Assembly (NCBI GenBank): GCA_022711405.1
Contig: JAKLFC010000012.1
Coordinates: 1 to 64,000 of the forward strand
Reading direction: 5' to 3'
Length of the DNA: 64,000 bases
DNA from: Bacteroidota bacterium
GTDB taxonomy: Bacteria > Bacteroidota > Bacteroidia > Bacteroidales > JAGONC01
Part shown: in pieces, positions 9,505-18,050 of the stretch
How the letters are laid out: each line of letters opens with the position of its first letter
How positions within the stretch are numbered: position 1 is the first letter of the stretch
The notes under the pieces: generated by a model
Told to the model about the DNA's origin: nothing
Databases searched by the model: none
Seen by the model: the letters and a program-made list of their open reading frames with translations, nothing else
Translations under genes and position numbers: made by a program

Positions 9505-9564
9505 TTCGACAAAATTATGATATTTTGTAATATTTATTTTACAAATATGTAATTTTTTGTCGAA
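9505..9564. repeat. Nested AT-rich inverted repeat upstream of the ATPase gene
   Basis: Outer arms TTCGACAAAA (9505-9514) and TTTTGTCGAA (9555-9564) are perfect 10-bp complements. Inside them TTTGTAA (9524-9530) pairs with TTACAAA (9539-9545). The element begins 12 bases before the ATG at 9492 (minus strand) and could be an autoregulatory operator, a hairpin, or the border of an inserted segment. Confidence 0.6.
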
Positions 9565-9601
9565 TATAAATGTCATTTATGGATTTAATGTAACGACCGG
9601 C

Positions 9602-10381
9602 TCACATTTCCTCAAACAATTTCAGCAACCGCTCCCTGCTTCGTGGGGAAACGGGAATCTTCAGGTCATTGGCCATCACCACATAGCCTCCTTCCTGCTT
9701 TTCGAACCGTTTGATATGCTGAAGGTTGACCAGGTGCGACCGGTGGATCCGGAAGAAGCCAAAGTCGGAGAGCAACTCGTCGAATTCTTTCAGCACCCTG
9801 GAAACAATGATCTTTTCTCCATTGGCCGTTTCAATCACGGTATAGCAGCCATCCGATTCACAATGAATGATATCGCGTGTATTGAGCAGATAGATATTAT
9901 CGGACGTCTTTATGATTATTTTCTTGTTTATTGAACCTGTCGGATTTAAATTCTCACGCAGTGCTTCCAGCTGGGTCAGGAAGGTGTGTTGCACCAGCTC
10001 TTCGGCCCGTTCGACCGCATCCGCAAGTTTCTCTGGGTTCACAGGCTTCAGGATATAGTCCACGGCGCTGAACCGGAACGCCTCGATGGCATGTTGTTCA
10101 TGAGCGGTGATGAAAATGATCTTAAAGGGGATGTTGTCAAAGTGCTCCAACAGGTCAAATCCTGTACCGTCGCCCATTTTGATATCCAGCAGCACCAGTT
10201 CCGGGCTTTTTTCGCGGATGGCTTTGATGCCTGAGGCCACACCATCGGCTTCACCCACGATCTTCACCTGCGGGCAATACTCCTGCAGCAGGTGGGAGAG
10301 TGTTTCCCTCACGTGTGCTTCATCGTCGATGATGAGGGTTCGGGACAAATTTTGCGCTATTTTGGTTTTAAAGATAGACAT
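9602..10381 (-). CDS. LytTR-family response regulator
   Basis: A 259-residue two-component regulator. The ATG at 10381 (MSIFKTK) is preferred over the upstream in-frame TTG. A receiver domain fills about residues 15-130: acidic pair DDE at 19-21, phosphoacceptor D66 in LVLLDIKMGDG, ITAHE, and the conserved lysine in ILKPVNP. A LytTR DNA-binding domain covers about 153-259 (IIHCESDGCYTV, FFRIHRSHLVNL). LytTR proteins bind pairs of short direct repeats, usually as dimers. The likely partner kinase is the LytS-like protein at 5886-7952. A perfect 12-bp palindrome (GGAAATATTTCC, 10386-10397) lies just before the start, and heptamer repeats fill the rest of the upstream spacer. Confidence 0.93.
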   Translation of the reverse strand: MSIFKTKIAQNLSRTLIIDDEAHVRETLSHLLQEYCPQVKIVGEADGVASGIKAIREKSPELVLLDIKMGDGTGFDLLEHFDNIPFKIIFITAHEQHAIEAFRFSAVDYILKPVNPEKLADAVERAEELVQHTFLTQLEALRENLNPTGSINKKIIIKTSDNIYLLNTRDIIHCESDGCYTVIETANGEKIIVSRVLKEFDELLSDFGFFRIHRSHLVNLQHIKRFEKQEGGYVVMANDLKIPVSPRSRERLLKLFEEM

Positions 10382-10407
10382 AACGGGAAATATTTCCAAA
10401 TTTCTTT

Positions 10408-10484
10408 AGCTTCAAGCTGCAAGCTTTATTGCCAACTGCCAATTGCCAACCGCTGACCGCTGACCGCCGTCCGCCGACCGCCCA
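10408..10484. repeat. Heptanucleotide repeat run (11 units) in spacer
   Basis: Eleven consecutive degenerate 7-mers: AGCTTCA, AGCTGCA, AGCTTTA, TTGCCAA, CTGCCAA, TTGCCAA, CCGCTGA twice, CCGCCGT, CCGCCGA, CCGCCCA. The run ends four bases from the stop codon of the secreted protein gene at 10489. Its beginning (GCTTCAAGCT) is shared with the run at 8110-8144. Confidence 0.8.
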
Positions 10485-10488
10485 TCGT

Positions 10489-11925
10489 CTACCTCATCAC
10501 CACCACCTTCACCGTCTCCACCTGCTCGCCCACCTGCATCTTGACCAGGTACACCCCGGCCGTCAGGTCAGAAACATCTGTCCTCACGGTATATTCGCCC
10601 GGGGATATCACTTCATCCACCAACACCCTGAGCTCCCTGCCGAAAAAATCGTAAATCTTAATTGTCACCCTTTGACAATCGACAATTGACAATTGACAAT
10701 CGACAATCCCTTCCGCCGGATTGGGCGCTATCACCAGCACATCTCCCACACTGTTTTCTTCAACAGATGTGATTCCACATGCTGCTTCTACTTCTTCCTG
10801 GCTATTGCACCCTGGAGCATTACCTACAATAGAAATATTACCATTGGGATTTGCCAAATAATCACAGATACTTTGTACTTCGCAGTTGGATAATGAATCA
10901 TTGTCCCAGATATTTAGATTATCAACCGAACCAGCAGTTATGTTATCCAGACCAGATAAGCTTCTCAGTGCACCATTGGACCGAATATTGAGGTCTCCAT
11001 TGATGGATGTTACATTATTCAATCCAGATAGACTTGTCAGGGAAGAATTCCCATCGATTTGAACAGTACCGCCAATTGATGTAACATTTTCCAATCCGGA
11101 TAAATCAATTAATGAAGGATTACCCGGATAATACATAAACCATCCCATATAAAGACTCCCGCCAATTGCATTTTAATTACTCAGACCTGACAAATTGATC
11201 AAACTGTCGTTATCATATATAGTAAGATTGCCTCCTATGCAGATCAGGTTATCCAGACCCGAAAAATCTTTCAAGGCTCTATTTTGTACAACCTCAAATG
11301 TCCCTCCAACTGAAACCAGGTTGCCCATTCCTGTTAAATCAATCATAGACCAATTGCCACCAGCCCACATACCACCAATTTCAAGATCAATCATAATTTT
11401 TTTAAGATTTCCCAAGCCTCTCAGGTCCAGTAAAGAACTGTTCTGAAAAATATGCAAGCTACCCCCAATGGAATCCAGGTTATTAAATCCTGTAAGATCA
11501 GAAAGTAATGGATTGCCGTGAAAATTCTGAGCATAAAATACACCAATTTCCAGATTGCCAGGGATGTACGTCAGATTGTTCAATGCGGACACACTCGTCA
11601 AAACTGGATTTCCTGCGATGCGAACGTTTCCTCCAACTGAGGTCAGGTTACCAAGCCCTGTCAGACTGGTCAGAGAGTCGTTTTCAAAAATTGAAAGGTC
11701 TCCACCTATGGAAGTTAGTACATTTAATCCATTCAGATGAGTAATACCACTTCCACTTATGGTCACACTTCCCTCTATCTCCGTACAACCGGGATAATCA
11801 GATTGGAAATTATCAATCTGAGTCTGTGTGGAAAAGGTGATGCCTTCGGGCAGGCAGGGCTGAGAAAATATCTTGGTCTGGAAACTGAGCAGCAGAAGAA
11901 CTACTAAAGGAATTAAGGTTTTCAT
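10489..11925 (-). pseudogene. Secreted leucine-rich/L-domain-like repeat protein with T9SS type A domain, broken by one stop codon
   Basis: A single 479-codon frame interrupted by TAA at 11175-11173. The N part (ATG 11925, signal peptide MKTLIPLVVLLLLSF..., AGGAGG just upstream) and the C part (from 11172) are in the same frame with no shift. Both consist of the same roughly 24-residue repeat (LTGLGNLTSVGGNVRI, FSGLDNLICIGGNLTI, LSGLNNVTSINGDLNI). At the break the text reads LSGLSN-stop-NAIGGSLYM, and the stop falls where every other repeat has L, V or I, so one T-to-A change of TTA to TAA explains it. The C-terminus is a T9SS type A sorting domain (VIAPNPAEG, VTIKIYDFFGREL, GVYLVKMQVG). A sequencing error or stop-codon read-through is not excluded. 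Without read-through the product loses its sorting signal and should not be secreted by T9SS. Confidence 0.85.
10673..10707. repeat. Heptamer repeat (YGACAAT x5) inside a coding region
   Basis: Five consecutive units TGACAAT / CGACAAT lie within the sorting-domain part of the interrupted secreted protein gene, coding for the odd segment IVDCQLSIVDCQ between PNPAEG and VTIKIYD. A 35-bp run is not a multiple of three, so flanking bases must have adjusted the frame. Same 7-bp period as the nearby spacer runs. Confidence 0.75.
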
Positions 11926-11955
11926 GGATATGGCCTCCTGATATTTTTAACAACC

Positions 11956-12056
11956 TAAAATTACCACCTCCGAAAGGCCAACATGGAACAGATAAGTGAA
12001 ACCCGGTCGTGGTTAAGTAAATACGGGGAATGGATAAGTGAACAATGGTGAATCAA
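11956..12056 (-). promoter_or_regulatory. Candidate LytTR-type operator and promoter of the secreted repeat-protein gene
   Basis: AAGTRAA cores start at 11994, 12015 and 12036, exactly 21 bp apart. On the minus strand they lie 31 bp upstream of TAATTTTA (11963-11956), a near match to TAnnTTTG, which is about 30 bases before the ATG at 11925. The layout duplicates that in front of the sensor kinase gene (8177-8256). The remaining spacer to the guaB start holds a short run of GGATTT-like heptamers (12093-12120) and nothing else recognised. Confidence 0.5.
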
Positions 12057-12185
12057 GCCAACCGTTTTGGATTTGGTTCTTGTAATTTATTTGGAATTTG
12101 GATCCTGGGATTTGGGATTTTACAGGTTGCACATTCCTGCTACTTTATATTTACTTTAATAAAGCAAAAAATCCCCTGTTTTTCT

Positions 12186-12193
12186 TATTTTTG
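12186..12193 (+). promoter_or_regulatory. Predicted -7 box TATTTTTG for guaB
   Basis: Matches TAnnTTTG, 22 bases before the guaB ATG at 12216. No clear -33 TTTG. Confidence 0.45.
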
Positions 12194-12215
12194 CCAGAAT
12201 TTCAAAAAATCCCAT

Positions 12216-13688
12216 ATGCTATTGGATACCGAGAAATTCACCGGTGAGGGTTTTACGTACGACGATGTATTGCTGGTACCGCGATACTCCGAGGTGATGC
12301 CCCGCGAAGTGGATGTGACCACGCAGTTTACCCGTCAGATCAGGCTCAATATCCCCATCGTTTCAGCGGCAATGGATACCGTCACCGGTTCCAAGCTGGC
12401 CATTGCCATTGCACAGGAAGGGGGCATTGGTGTGCTGCACAAGAACATGCCCATTGAAGATCAGGCCCTTGAGGTAAAGAAAGTGAAAAGGGCCGAAAGC
12501 GGGATGATCATCGATCCCATAACGCTCAATGAAGACGCTCTGGTGGCAGATGCCATCGCCATCATGAAGGAACATCAGATCGGCGGAATCCCCGTGATCA
12601 ATAAAAGAAAGCAACTGGTGGGGATCGTCACCAACCGTGACCTGCGCTTCGAACGGAATATGGCTAGGCCGGTGAGTGAGATCATGACGCAGCAGGATAA
12701 GCTGATCACAATATCAGAATTCGTCACGTTTGAGAAAGCAGCGGATATTCTCCAGCAGCACCGCATCGAGAAATTGCCTGTGATCAACAAGGACCGCAAG
12801 CTGATCGGACTGATCACCTACAAGGATATCCTCAAGATCAAGGCTCGCCCGAATGCCTGCAAAGACAGCAAGGGCCGCCTGCGGGTTGCAGCAGCCGTGG
12901 GCATTGCAGCCGATACGCTCGACCGCGCACAGGCTCTGTATGAACAGCATGTGGATGCCATTGTCATCGATACTGCACATGCCCACTCCAAAGGTGTCAT
13001 GGAAATGGCAAAGAAAATCAAAAACCATTTTCCGTCCCTTGAACTCATCGTTGGGAATATTGGAACCGCAGAGGCGGCACGGGATCTTCAAAAGCTGGAT
13101 GTCAGCGCGGTGAAGGTCGGAATAGGGCCGGGCTCCATCTGTACCACCCGTATCATCGCAGGTATCGGTATCCCGCAGCTCACGGCCATCCATGAAGTTT
13201 CCAAGGCGCTGAAAGGTAGCGGTATTCCCGTCATTGCCGATGGTGGAATCCGCTATACAGGGGATATCGTCAAAGCTATCGCCGCAGGCGCCCACTCAAT
13301 CATGGCAGGATCCATGTTCGCCGGAGTGGACGAATCTCCAGGGGAAACCATTATTTTTGAAGGAAGAAAGTACAAAACCTACCGGGGAATGGGATCCATC
13401 GAAGCCATGCAGAAAGGATCAAAAGACAGGTACTTCCAGGATGTGGAGGATGATATCCGCAAACTTGTACCCGAAGGAATCGTGGGACGTGTGCCCTATA
13501 AAGGCTCGCTATCTGAGGTCATCTATCAGATGGTGGGCGGACTCAGGGCAGGAATGGGATATACAGGCTCCCGGAATATTGATGACCTTCAACAGGTAAA
13601 ATTCATCAAGATCACACCTTCCGGCATCGCCGAAAGCCATCCGCATGACATTACCATTACCCGGGAAGCTCCTAATTATAGCAGATAA
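12216..13688 (+). CDS. guaB: Inosine-5'-monophosphate dehydrogenase
   Basis: A 490-residue enzyme oxidising IMP to XMP with NAD+, the committed step of GMP synthesis. The ATG at 12216 is chosen because family homology starts at once ([17 protein letters not shown]); the upstream open frame is a low-complexity spacer. The barrel core is interrupted by a pair of CBS domains (about residues 95-205: [22 protein letters not shown] and [19 protein letters not shown]). The catalytic loop is [10 protein letters not shown] with nucleophile C309, and the NAD/IMP site continues with [12 protein letters not shown]. Length and order are normal. It is followed 27 bases later by periplasmic isomerase genes and may share a transcript with them. 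Confidence 0.97.
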   Translation: MLLDTEKFTGEGFTYDDVLLVPRYSEVMPREVDVTTQFTRQIRLNIPIVSAAMDTVTGSKLAIAIAQEGGIGVLHKNMPIEDQALEVKKVKRAESGMIIDPITLNEDALVADAIAIMKEHQIGGIPVINKRKQLVGIVTNRDLRFERNMARPVSEIMTQQDKLITISEFVTFEKAADILQQHRIEKLPVINKDRKLIGLITYKDILKIKARPNACKDSKGRLRVAAAVGIAADTLDRAQALYEQHVDAIVIDTAHAHSKGVMEMAKKIKNHFPSLELIVGNIGTAEAARDLQKLDVSAVKVGIGPGSICTTRIIAGIGIPQLTAIHEVSKALKGSGIPVIADGGIRYTGDIVKAIAAGAHSIMAGSMFAGVDESPGETIIFEGRKYKTYRGMGSIEAMQKGSKDRYFQDVEDDIRKLVPEGIVGRVPYKGSLSEVIYQMVGGLRAGMGYTGSRNIDDLQQVKFIKITPSGIAESHPHDITITREAPNYSR

Positions 13689-13715
13689 TCCGTCAGAAAA
13701 CTAACGATCGATATT

Positions 13716-15725
13716 ATGAAAAACAGCAAAATGAAAGCGAAAAGTGCACTTATCCTGATCATGCTGTTCTCATCAGCAACCAGCTCCCCTCTTTTTTCAC
13801 AATCCCAGAAAGATGATATATTGGTTACTGTTGCAGGTGAAAAAATTTCCGCAGGCGAATTCCTCAACATCTATACAAAAAATAATGTGAATAACCAGGT
13901 GATCGATAAGAAATCCCTGGAAGATTACCTTGAACTGTACATCAATTTCAAGCTGAAAGTGAAAGAAGCTGAGGATCTTGGAATGGATACCGTAAAATCC
14001 TTCATTCAGGAGCTCAATGGATATCGTACCCAGCTGGCACAACCCTACCTGACTGACGAGTCGGTGACCGATCAATTAATGAAAGAAGCCTACGACAGAA
14101 TGCTGACCGATATCCGTGCCAGCCATATCCTTGTGCGGGTCGCTCCGGATGCAGGTGCGGCCGATACCCTGTCGGCCTTTAATAAGATCCTTGACATCCG
14201 GAAACAGATCATCAACGGAAAGGATTTTGCCGAAATGGCTGTCACCTATTCCGATGATCCTTCCTCCAAAGACAGGCCATCATCGCCCAACCGGCCCCCC
14301 ATGAAAGGGAACAAGGGTGATCTGGGTTATTTTACCGTATTCGATATGGTCTATCCTTTTGAAAACGGGGCGTACCAGACCTCCCCCGGAGAAGTGTCCA
14401 AGCCTGTCAGAACCGATTTCGGTTATCATCTGATCAAGGTCACCGACAGAAAGAAAGCGTTGGGTAAGGTAATGGTCGCTCACGTGCTGGTCATCTTCCC
14501 AGAAAATGCCACCCACGAAGATTCGATCCGGCTTCAGGAAAAAGCCTCCGCAGCCTATAACGAGATCCTTTCAGGAAAAGATTTTGCCGAAGTCGTCAGG
14601 AAATATTCGGATGACAAGGGTACCAGTGAAAAAGGAGGAATCCTGCCCTGGTTTGGCGTGAACCGTATGATCCCGGAATTCATTGCCCAGGTATCTAAAA
14701 TTGAAAAAATTGATGACGTGACGCCTCCTTTTCTCACTACGTACGGCTGGCATATTGTCAAACTGCTCGATAAAAAAGAGATCGGTACCTTCGAGGAGAG
14801 AACCGCCGAGATCAAACAGAAAATTTCCAGGAACGACAGGGGTAACCTCAGTAAAGATAAGTTTATCAACAACATGAAGACTATCTATGACTACCGGGAA
14901 TATCCTGACAACCTGAAAGCGTTCGATGCGGTCGTCGACGATTCACTGCTCACTGCATCCTGGAATCCTTCGGTGGCGAAGGGTATGACAAAGCCTTTGT
15001 TTACGCTGGATGGCATGGATTACACACAGGAGGATTTTGCCGGATATCTTGCCAAAAACCAAAAAAACCTTTCCTCCGAACCCTCGGTCAAAGAAGCCGT
15101 CAGTAAGGTATTTAAAAAGTACACTGAAGAAATGATCATCCGTTATGAGGATAGCCGCCTGGAAAAGAAATACCCTGAATTCAGGATGCTGATGAAAGAA
15201 TACCGTGATGGCATCCTGCTGTTTGAACTGACCGATAAAAAGATATGGTCGAAAGCAATCCAGGATACGCTGGGATTACAAAATTATTATGAGACTCATA
15301 AAGATAACTATACCTGGGCCGAGAGGATTGACGCTACGATTTATACCGTCACTTCTGCCGATGTGGTTAAAACTGTCCGGAAACTTGTCAGGAAAAATAC
15401 TCTCAAAAATGACATCCTCAGTCAGATCAATCAGGACTCCCTCATGATCCTGACGATTGTCAATGATAAATACGAACGGGGCGATAATGAACTGACCGAC
15501 TCGGTGGAATGGAAGGTAGGTATGTCTTCCAATATCGTCAACGAGGATTCGACAAGCTTCGTGATGATACACCAGATCCTTCCCCCTGGCTATAAACTGC
15601 TGAGCGAGGCCCGCGGAATCATTACGGCCGATTATCAGAATTACCTCGAAAAGGAATGGATAAAAGACTTGAGGGCAAAATATCCGGTCGAGATCAATTA
15701 TACAGTCCTTGACTCCATTAAATAA
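13716..15725 (+). CDS. Periplasmic peptidyl-prolyl isomerase with two PpiC (parvulin) domains
   Basis: A 669-residue exported protein with an N-terminal signal sequence (SALILIMLFSSATSSPLFSQS). A SurA-like N-terminal helical part precedes two parvulin domains: about residues 130-246 (RASHILVRVA ... GDLGYFTVFDMV ... FGYHLIKVTDRK) and about 253-355 (VAHVLVIFPE ... GGILPWFGVNRM ... YGWHIVKLLDKK). The remaining 300 residues are helical and charged, without a known domain. Proteins of this type assist folding of outer-membrane and secreted proteins. It is first of three consecutive isomerase-like genes (13716, 15738, 16658) downstream of guaB, a clustering I recall from other Bacteroidota. Confidence 0.9.
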   Translation: MKNSKMKAKSALILIMLFSSATSSPLFSQSQKDDILVTVAGEKISAGEFLNIYTKNNVNNQVIDKKSLEDYLELYINFKLKVKEAEDLGMDTVKSFIQELNGYRTQLAQPYLTDESVTDQLMKEAYDRMLTDIRASHILVRVAPDAGAADTLSAFNKILDIRKQIINGKDFAEMAVTYSDDPSSKDRPSSPNRPPMKGNKGDLGYFTVFDMVYPFENGAYQTSPGEVSKPVRTDFGYHLIKVTDRKKALGKVMVAHVLVIFPENATHEDSIRLQEKASAAYNEILSGKDFAEVVRKYSDDKGTSEKGGILPWFGVNRMIPEFIAQVSKIEKIDDVTPPFLTTYGWHIVKLLDKKEIGTFEERTAEIKQKISRNDRGNLSKDKFINNMKTIYDYREYPDNLKAFDAVVDDSLLTASWNPSVAKGMTKPLFTLDGMDYTQEDFAGYLAKNQKNLSSEPSVKEAVSKVFKKYTEEMIIRYEDSRLEKKYPEFRMLMKEYRDGILLFELTDKKIWSKAIQDTLGLQNYYETHKDNYTWAERIDATIYTVTSADVVKTVRKLVRKNTLKNDILSQINQDSLMILTIVNDKYERGDNELTDSVEWKVGMSSNIVNEDSTSFVMIHQILPPGYKLLSEARGIITADYQNYLEKEWIKDLRAKYPVEINYTVLDSIK

Positions 15726-15737
15726 CAGGAAATCCGG

Positions 15738-16577
15738 TTGAAAAATCTTTCATTTTTTCTGCTCACCCTTCTCTTCGGCTGCGATTCAGGATTCTTTCAG
15801 ACTGGGGAAGATCAAATGCTGGCCAGAGTATACGATAAATATTTGTATCGAACTGATATTGAGGATATTGTGCCAGAAGGCACGAATCCGAAAGATAGTA
15901 CCATGATGGTGAAGAATTTTATTAATAAATGGATTGAAGAACAGCTTCTGATTCATGCTGCTGAACAAAACCTGAATGCTGACCAGAAAAATTTCAGGGA
16001 TCAGCTGGAGAACTACCGCAATTCCCTGCTGATCTACACGTATGAATCTCACCTGATACAGAAGAACCTGGATACCATCGTCCGAGATGATGAGATATAC
16101 AGGTATTACGAAGAAAATAAACAGAACTTCGAACTGAAAGAAAACATCGTAAAGGTCCACTTTGTGATCCTGAAGGAGCCTCCCCGAAAGAACAATCCGC
16201 TCAAGCGCCTTCTACTGTCAAACGATCCTGCCGATACAGAGGAGCTGGACACGTATTGCCGGAAGAATGCCTTCAATTATTACCTGAATGACGACTGGAT
16301 CCCTTTTTCCGATTTGCTGAAAACCATTCCCATCGAAACCTATAACCAGACAATCTATCTGCAGAACAATAAATATGTTGAATTCAACGATTCCTCCTTT
16401 TACTATTTCGTCCGCTTCCTGGATTTTAAAATCCAGGAAAGCGTTTCTCCGTTGAACTTTGAAAAAGAAAACATCCGCAATATCATCATCAATAAAAGAA
16501 AAGCACAGCTGATCGACAAAATGCGAAGGGATATGCTTCAGCAGGCAATGAATAACAATGGATTTGAGATCTTTTAA
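15738..16577 (+). CDS. Lipoprotein related to parvulin-type isomerases (no intact PpiC domain seen)
   Basis: A 279-residue putative lipoprotein. The start is TTG at 15738 (12 bases after the preceding stop); it gives a lipoprotein signal KNLSFFLLTLLFGC with acylated C15. The next 100 residues resemble the SurA/PpiC N-terminal helical region (NFINKWIEEQLLIHAAEQ ... RDQLENYRNSLLIYTYE). A short stretch KVHFVILKEPP recalls the first strand of a parvulin domain, but the usual GGELG and GYHII motifs are missing. It may act as a chaperone without isomerase activity. Its neighbours on both sides are PpiC proteins, which supports a shared periplasmic role. Confidence 0.75.
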   Translation: MKNLSFFLLTLLFGCDSGFFQTGEDQMLARVYDKYLYRTDIEDIVPEGTNPKDSTMMVKNFINKWIEEQLLIHAAEQNLNADQKNFRDQLENYRNSLLIYTYESHLIQKNLDTIVRDDEIYRYYEENKQNFELKENIVKVHFVILKEPPRKNNPLKRLLLSNDPADTEELDTYCRKNAFNYYLNDDWIPFSDLLKTIPIETYNQTIYLQNNKYVEFNDSSFYYFVRFLDFKIQESVSPLNFEKENIRNIIINKRKAQLIDKMRRDMLQQAMNNNGFEIF

Positions 16578-16657
16578 CAGGGTATTCCGGAAGAACGCTG
16601 AAAAAGACAATATTTTACGGATAAGACTGTTTATACAAACACAAGAGGATACATAGC

Positions 16658-18019
16658 ATGCGCAAGATGATTTACAGGGTGTTCCTGCTGTCGGTGATCC
16701 TGATCCACACTCCGGGACTGTTAAGTTCCCAGGAAAAACTGATCGATGAGGTGGCGGGAGTCGTTGGCAGCAATGTGATCCTTTTTTCGGATATTGAAAC
16801 ACAGTACCTCCAGTTGAAGGCACAGGGAAACATTTTGGGTGGATCCCAGTTGCGCTGCCAGATCCTGGAAAGCCTTCTGTTCCAGAAACTGCTGCTTAAT
16901 CAGGCTGAACTTGACAGTGTGGAGATCTCCGACAGCAGAGTGGAATCAGCCATGGATGCCCGTTTGCGCTATTTTATCAATCAGTTCGGATCGCAGGAGA
17001 AACTGGAAGAATTTTATCAGAAATCAGTCCTGGAAATCAAAGAGGAAATGAGGGAACTGGTCAGGGATGAGATGAAAATATCGGAAGTCCAGAATAAAAT
17101 CACCGAAAACCTTCAGATCACCCCTTCCGATGTGAAGGAATACTTCACTTCCCTGCCTCCCGACAGCATCCCCCTGGTCGATGTTGAATATGAGATCGGC
17201 CAGGTCGTTAAAAATCCTCCCATTACCGTGGAAGAGCTATCCAGAACCTACGATAAGATCAAAGCACTGAGAGACAGGATCATCAAAGGTGACAACTTCT
17301 CTACACTTGCCATCCTCTACTCGGAAGATCCCGGCTCAGCCGGCAAGGGAGGTGAACTGGGCATGTTCAACCGCGGTACCATGTATCCTGAGTTCGAAGC
17401 TGCTGCCTTCAATCTGAATAAACCCGGGGAAGTCTCGGAGATCATAAAAACCGAAGCAGGCTACCATATCATCCAGCTGATCGAACGCAAAGGTGAATAT
17501 ATCAATGTACGGCATATCCTTATCCAGCCAAAGGTCTCGCCCGAATCCATGGAGCTGGCCCGTGCAAAGCTCGACAGTGTTGCACAGCTTATTCTGGAGG
17601 ATTCCCTTACATTTGAAGAGGCGGTGCTGAGATATTCGGATGATCCGAACCGAATCAGCGGTGGAATGATCATCAATCCTGAAACCAACAGCACACGCTT
17701 CGCCTCGGATCAGCTCGATCCCAGCCTCTTCTTCATCGTCGATCAACTGGATGTTGGAGAGATATCTCAGCCGGTCCGGTTCCTTACCGATGAGAACAAA
17801 GAGGCCTACCGGATCCTCTACCTGAAGGTCAGGACTGAACCCCATCGTGCCAACCTGTTGGATGATTATGATAAACTGAAGAACTGGGCCCGCGCCGATA
17901 AGCAGGATGCCCTAATCAACGACTGGATCAACGAAAAGATTGAAGGTACCTACATTAAGGTTAATGAGAAATATGCCGGCTGTACCTTCATAAACAACTG
18001 GATCCCCTCAACCCAATGA
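16658..18019 (+). CDS. surA: SurA-like periplasmic chaperone / peptidyl-prolyl isomerase
   Basis: A 453-residue protein with a signal peptide (MRKMIYRVFLLSVILI...LSSQ) followed by a classical SurA N-domain (DEVAGVVGSNVILFSDIETQYL, LLNQAELDSVEISDSRVESAMD). Two parvulin domains follow, at about 175-280 (GGELGMFNRGTMYPEFEAA, GYHIIQLIER) and about 284-380 (NVRHILIQPKV, FEEAVLRYSDD). SurA escorts outer-membrane proteins through the periplasm to the BAM complex, whose BamA is encoded at 54120-56747. Best SurA candidate of the three isomerase-type genes here. It is followed 31 bases later by a MoxR ATPase. Confidence 0.88.
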   Translation: MRKMIYRVFLLSVILIHTPGLLSSQEKLIDEVAGVVGSNVILFSDIETQYLQLKAQGNILGGSQLRCQILESLLFQKLLLNQAELDSVEISDSRVESAMDARLRYFINQFGSQEKLEEFYQKSVLEIKEEMRELVRDEMKISEVQNKITENLQITPSDVKEYFTSLPPDSIPLVDVEYEIGQVVKNPPITVEELSRTYDKIKALRDRIIKGDNFSTLAILYSEDPGSAGKGGELGMFNRGTMYPEFEAAAFNLNKPGEVSEIIKTEAGYHIIQLIERKGEYINVRHILIQPKVSPESMELARAKLDSVAQLILEDSLTFEEAVLRYSDDPNRISGGMIINPETNSTRFASDQLDPSLFFIVDQLDVGEISQPVRFLTDENKEAYRILYLKVRTEPHRANLLDDYDKLKNWARADKQDALINDWINEKIEGTYIKVNEKYAGCTFINNWIPSTQ

Positions 18020-18050
18020 CCGTCTAACACCCGATAAATAACCGATTTGT

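Noticed and set aside
12045..12215. N-terminal extension of guaB by 57 residues
   Set aside because: The added part is translated spacer repeats and the promoter region; IMP dehydrogenases begin at the ATG at 12216.
7953..12215. Idea that the short spacer repeats form a CRISPR array
   Set aside because: Units are 7, 10 or 21 bases and contiguous or degenerate, without unique spacers of constant length, and no cas genes are present.
12714..13295. 193-codon minus-strand frame inside guaB
   Set aside because: Antisense shadow of a highly conserved gene; composition is not protein-like and there is no upstream signal.
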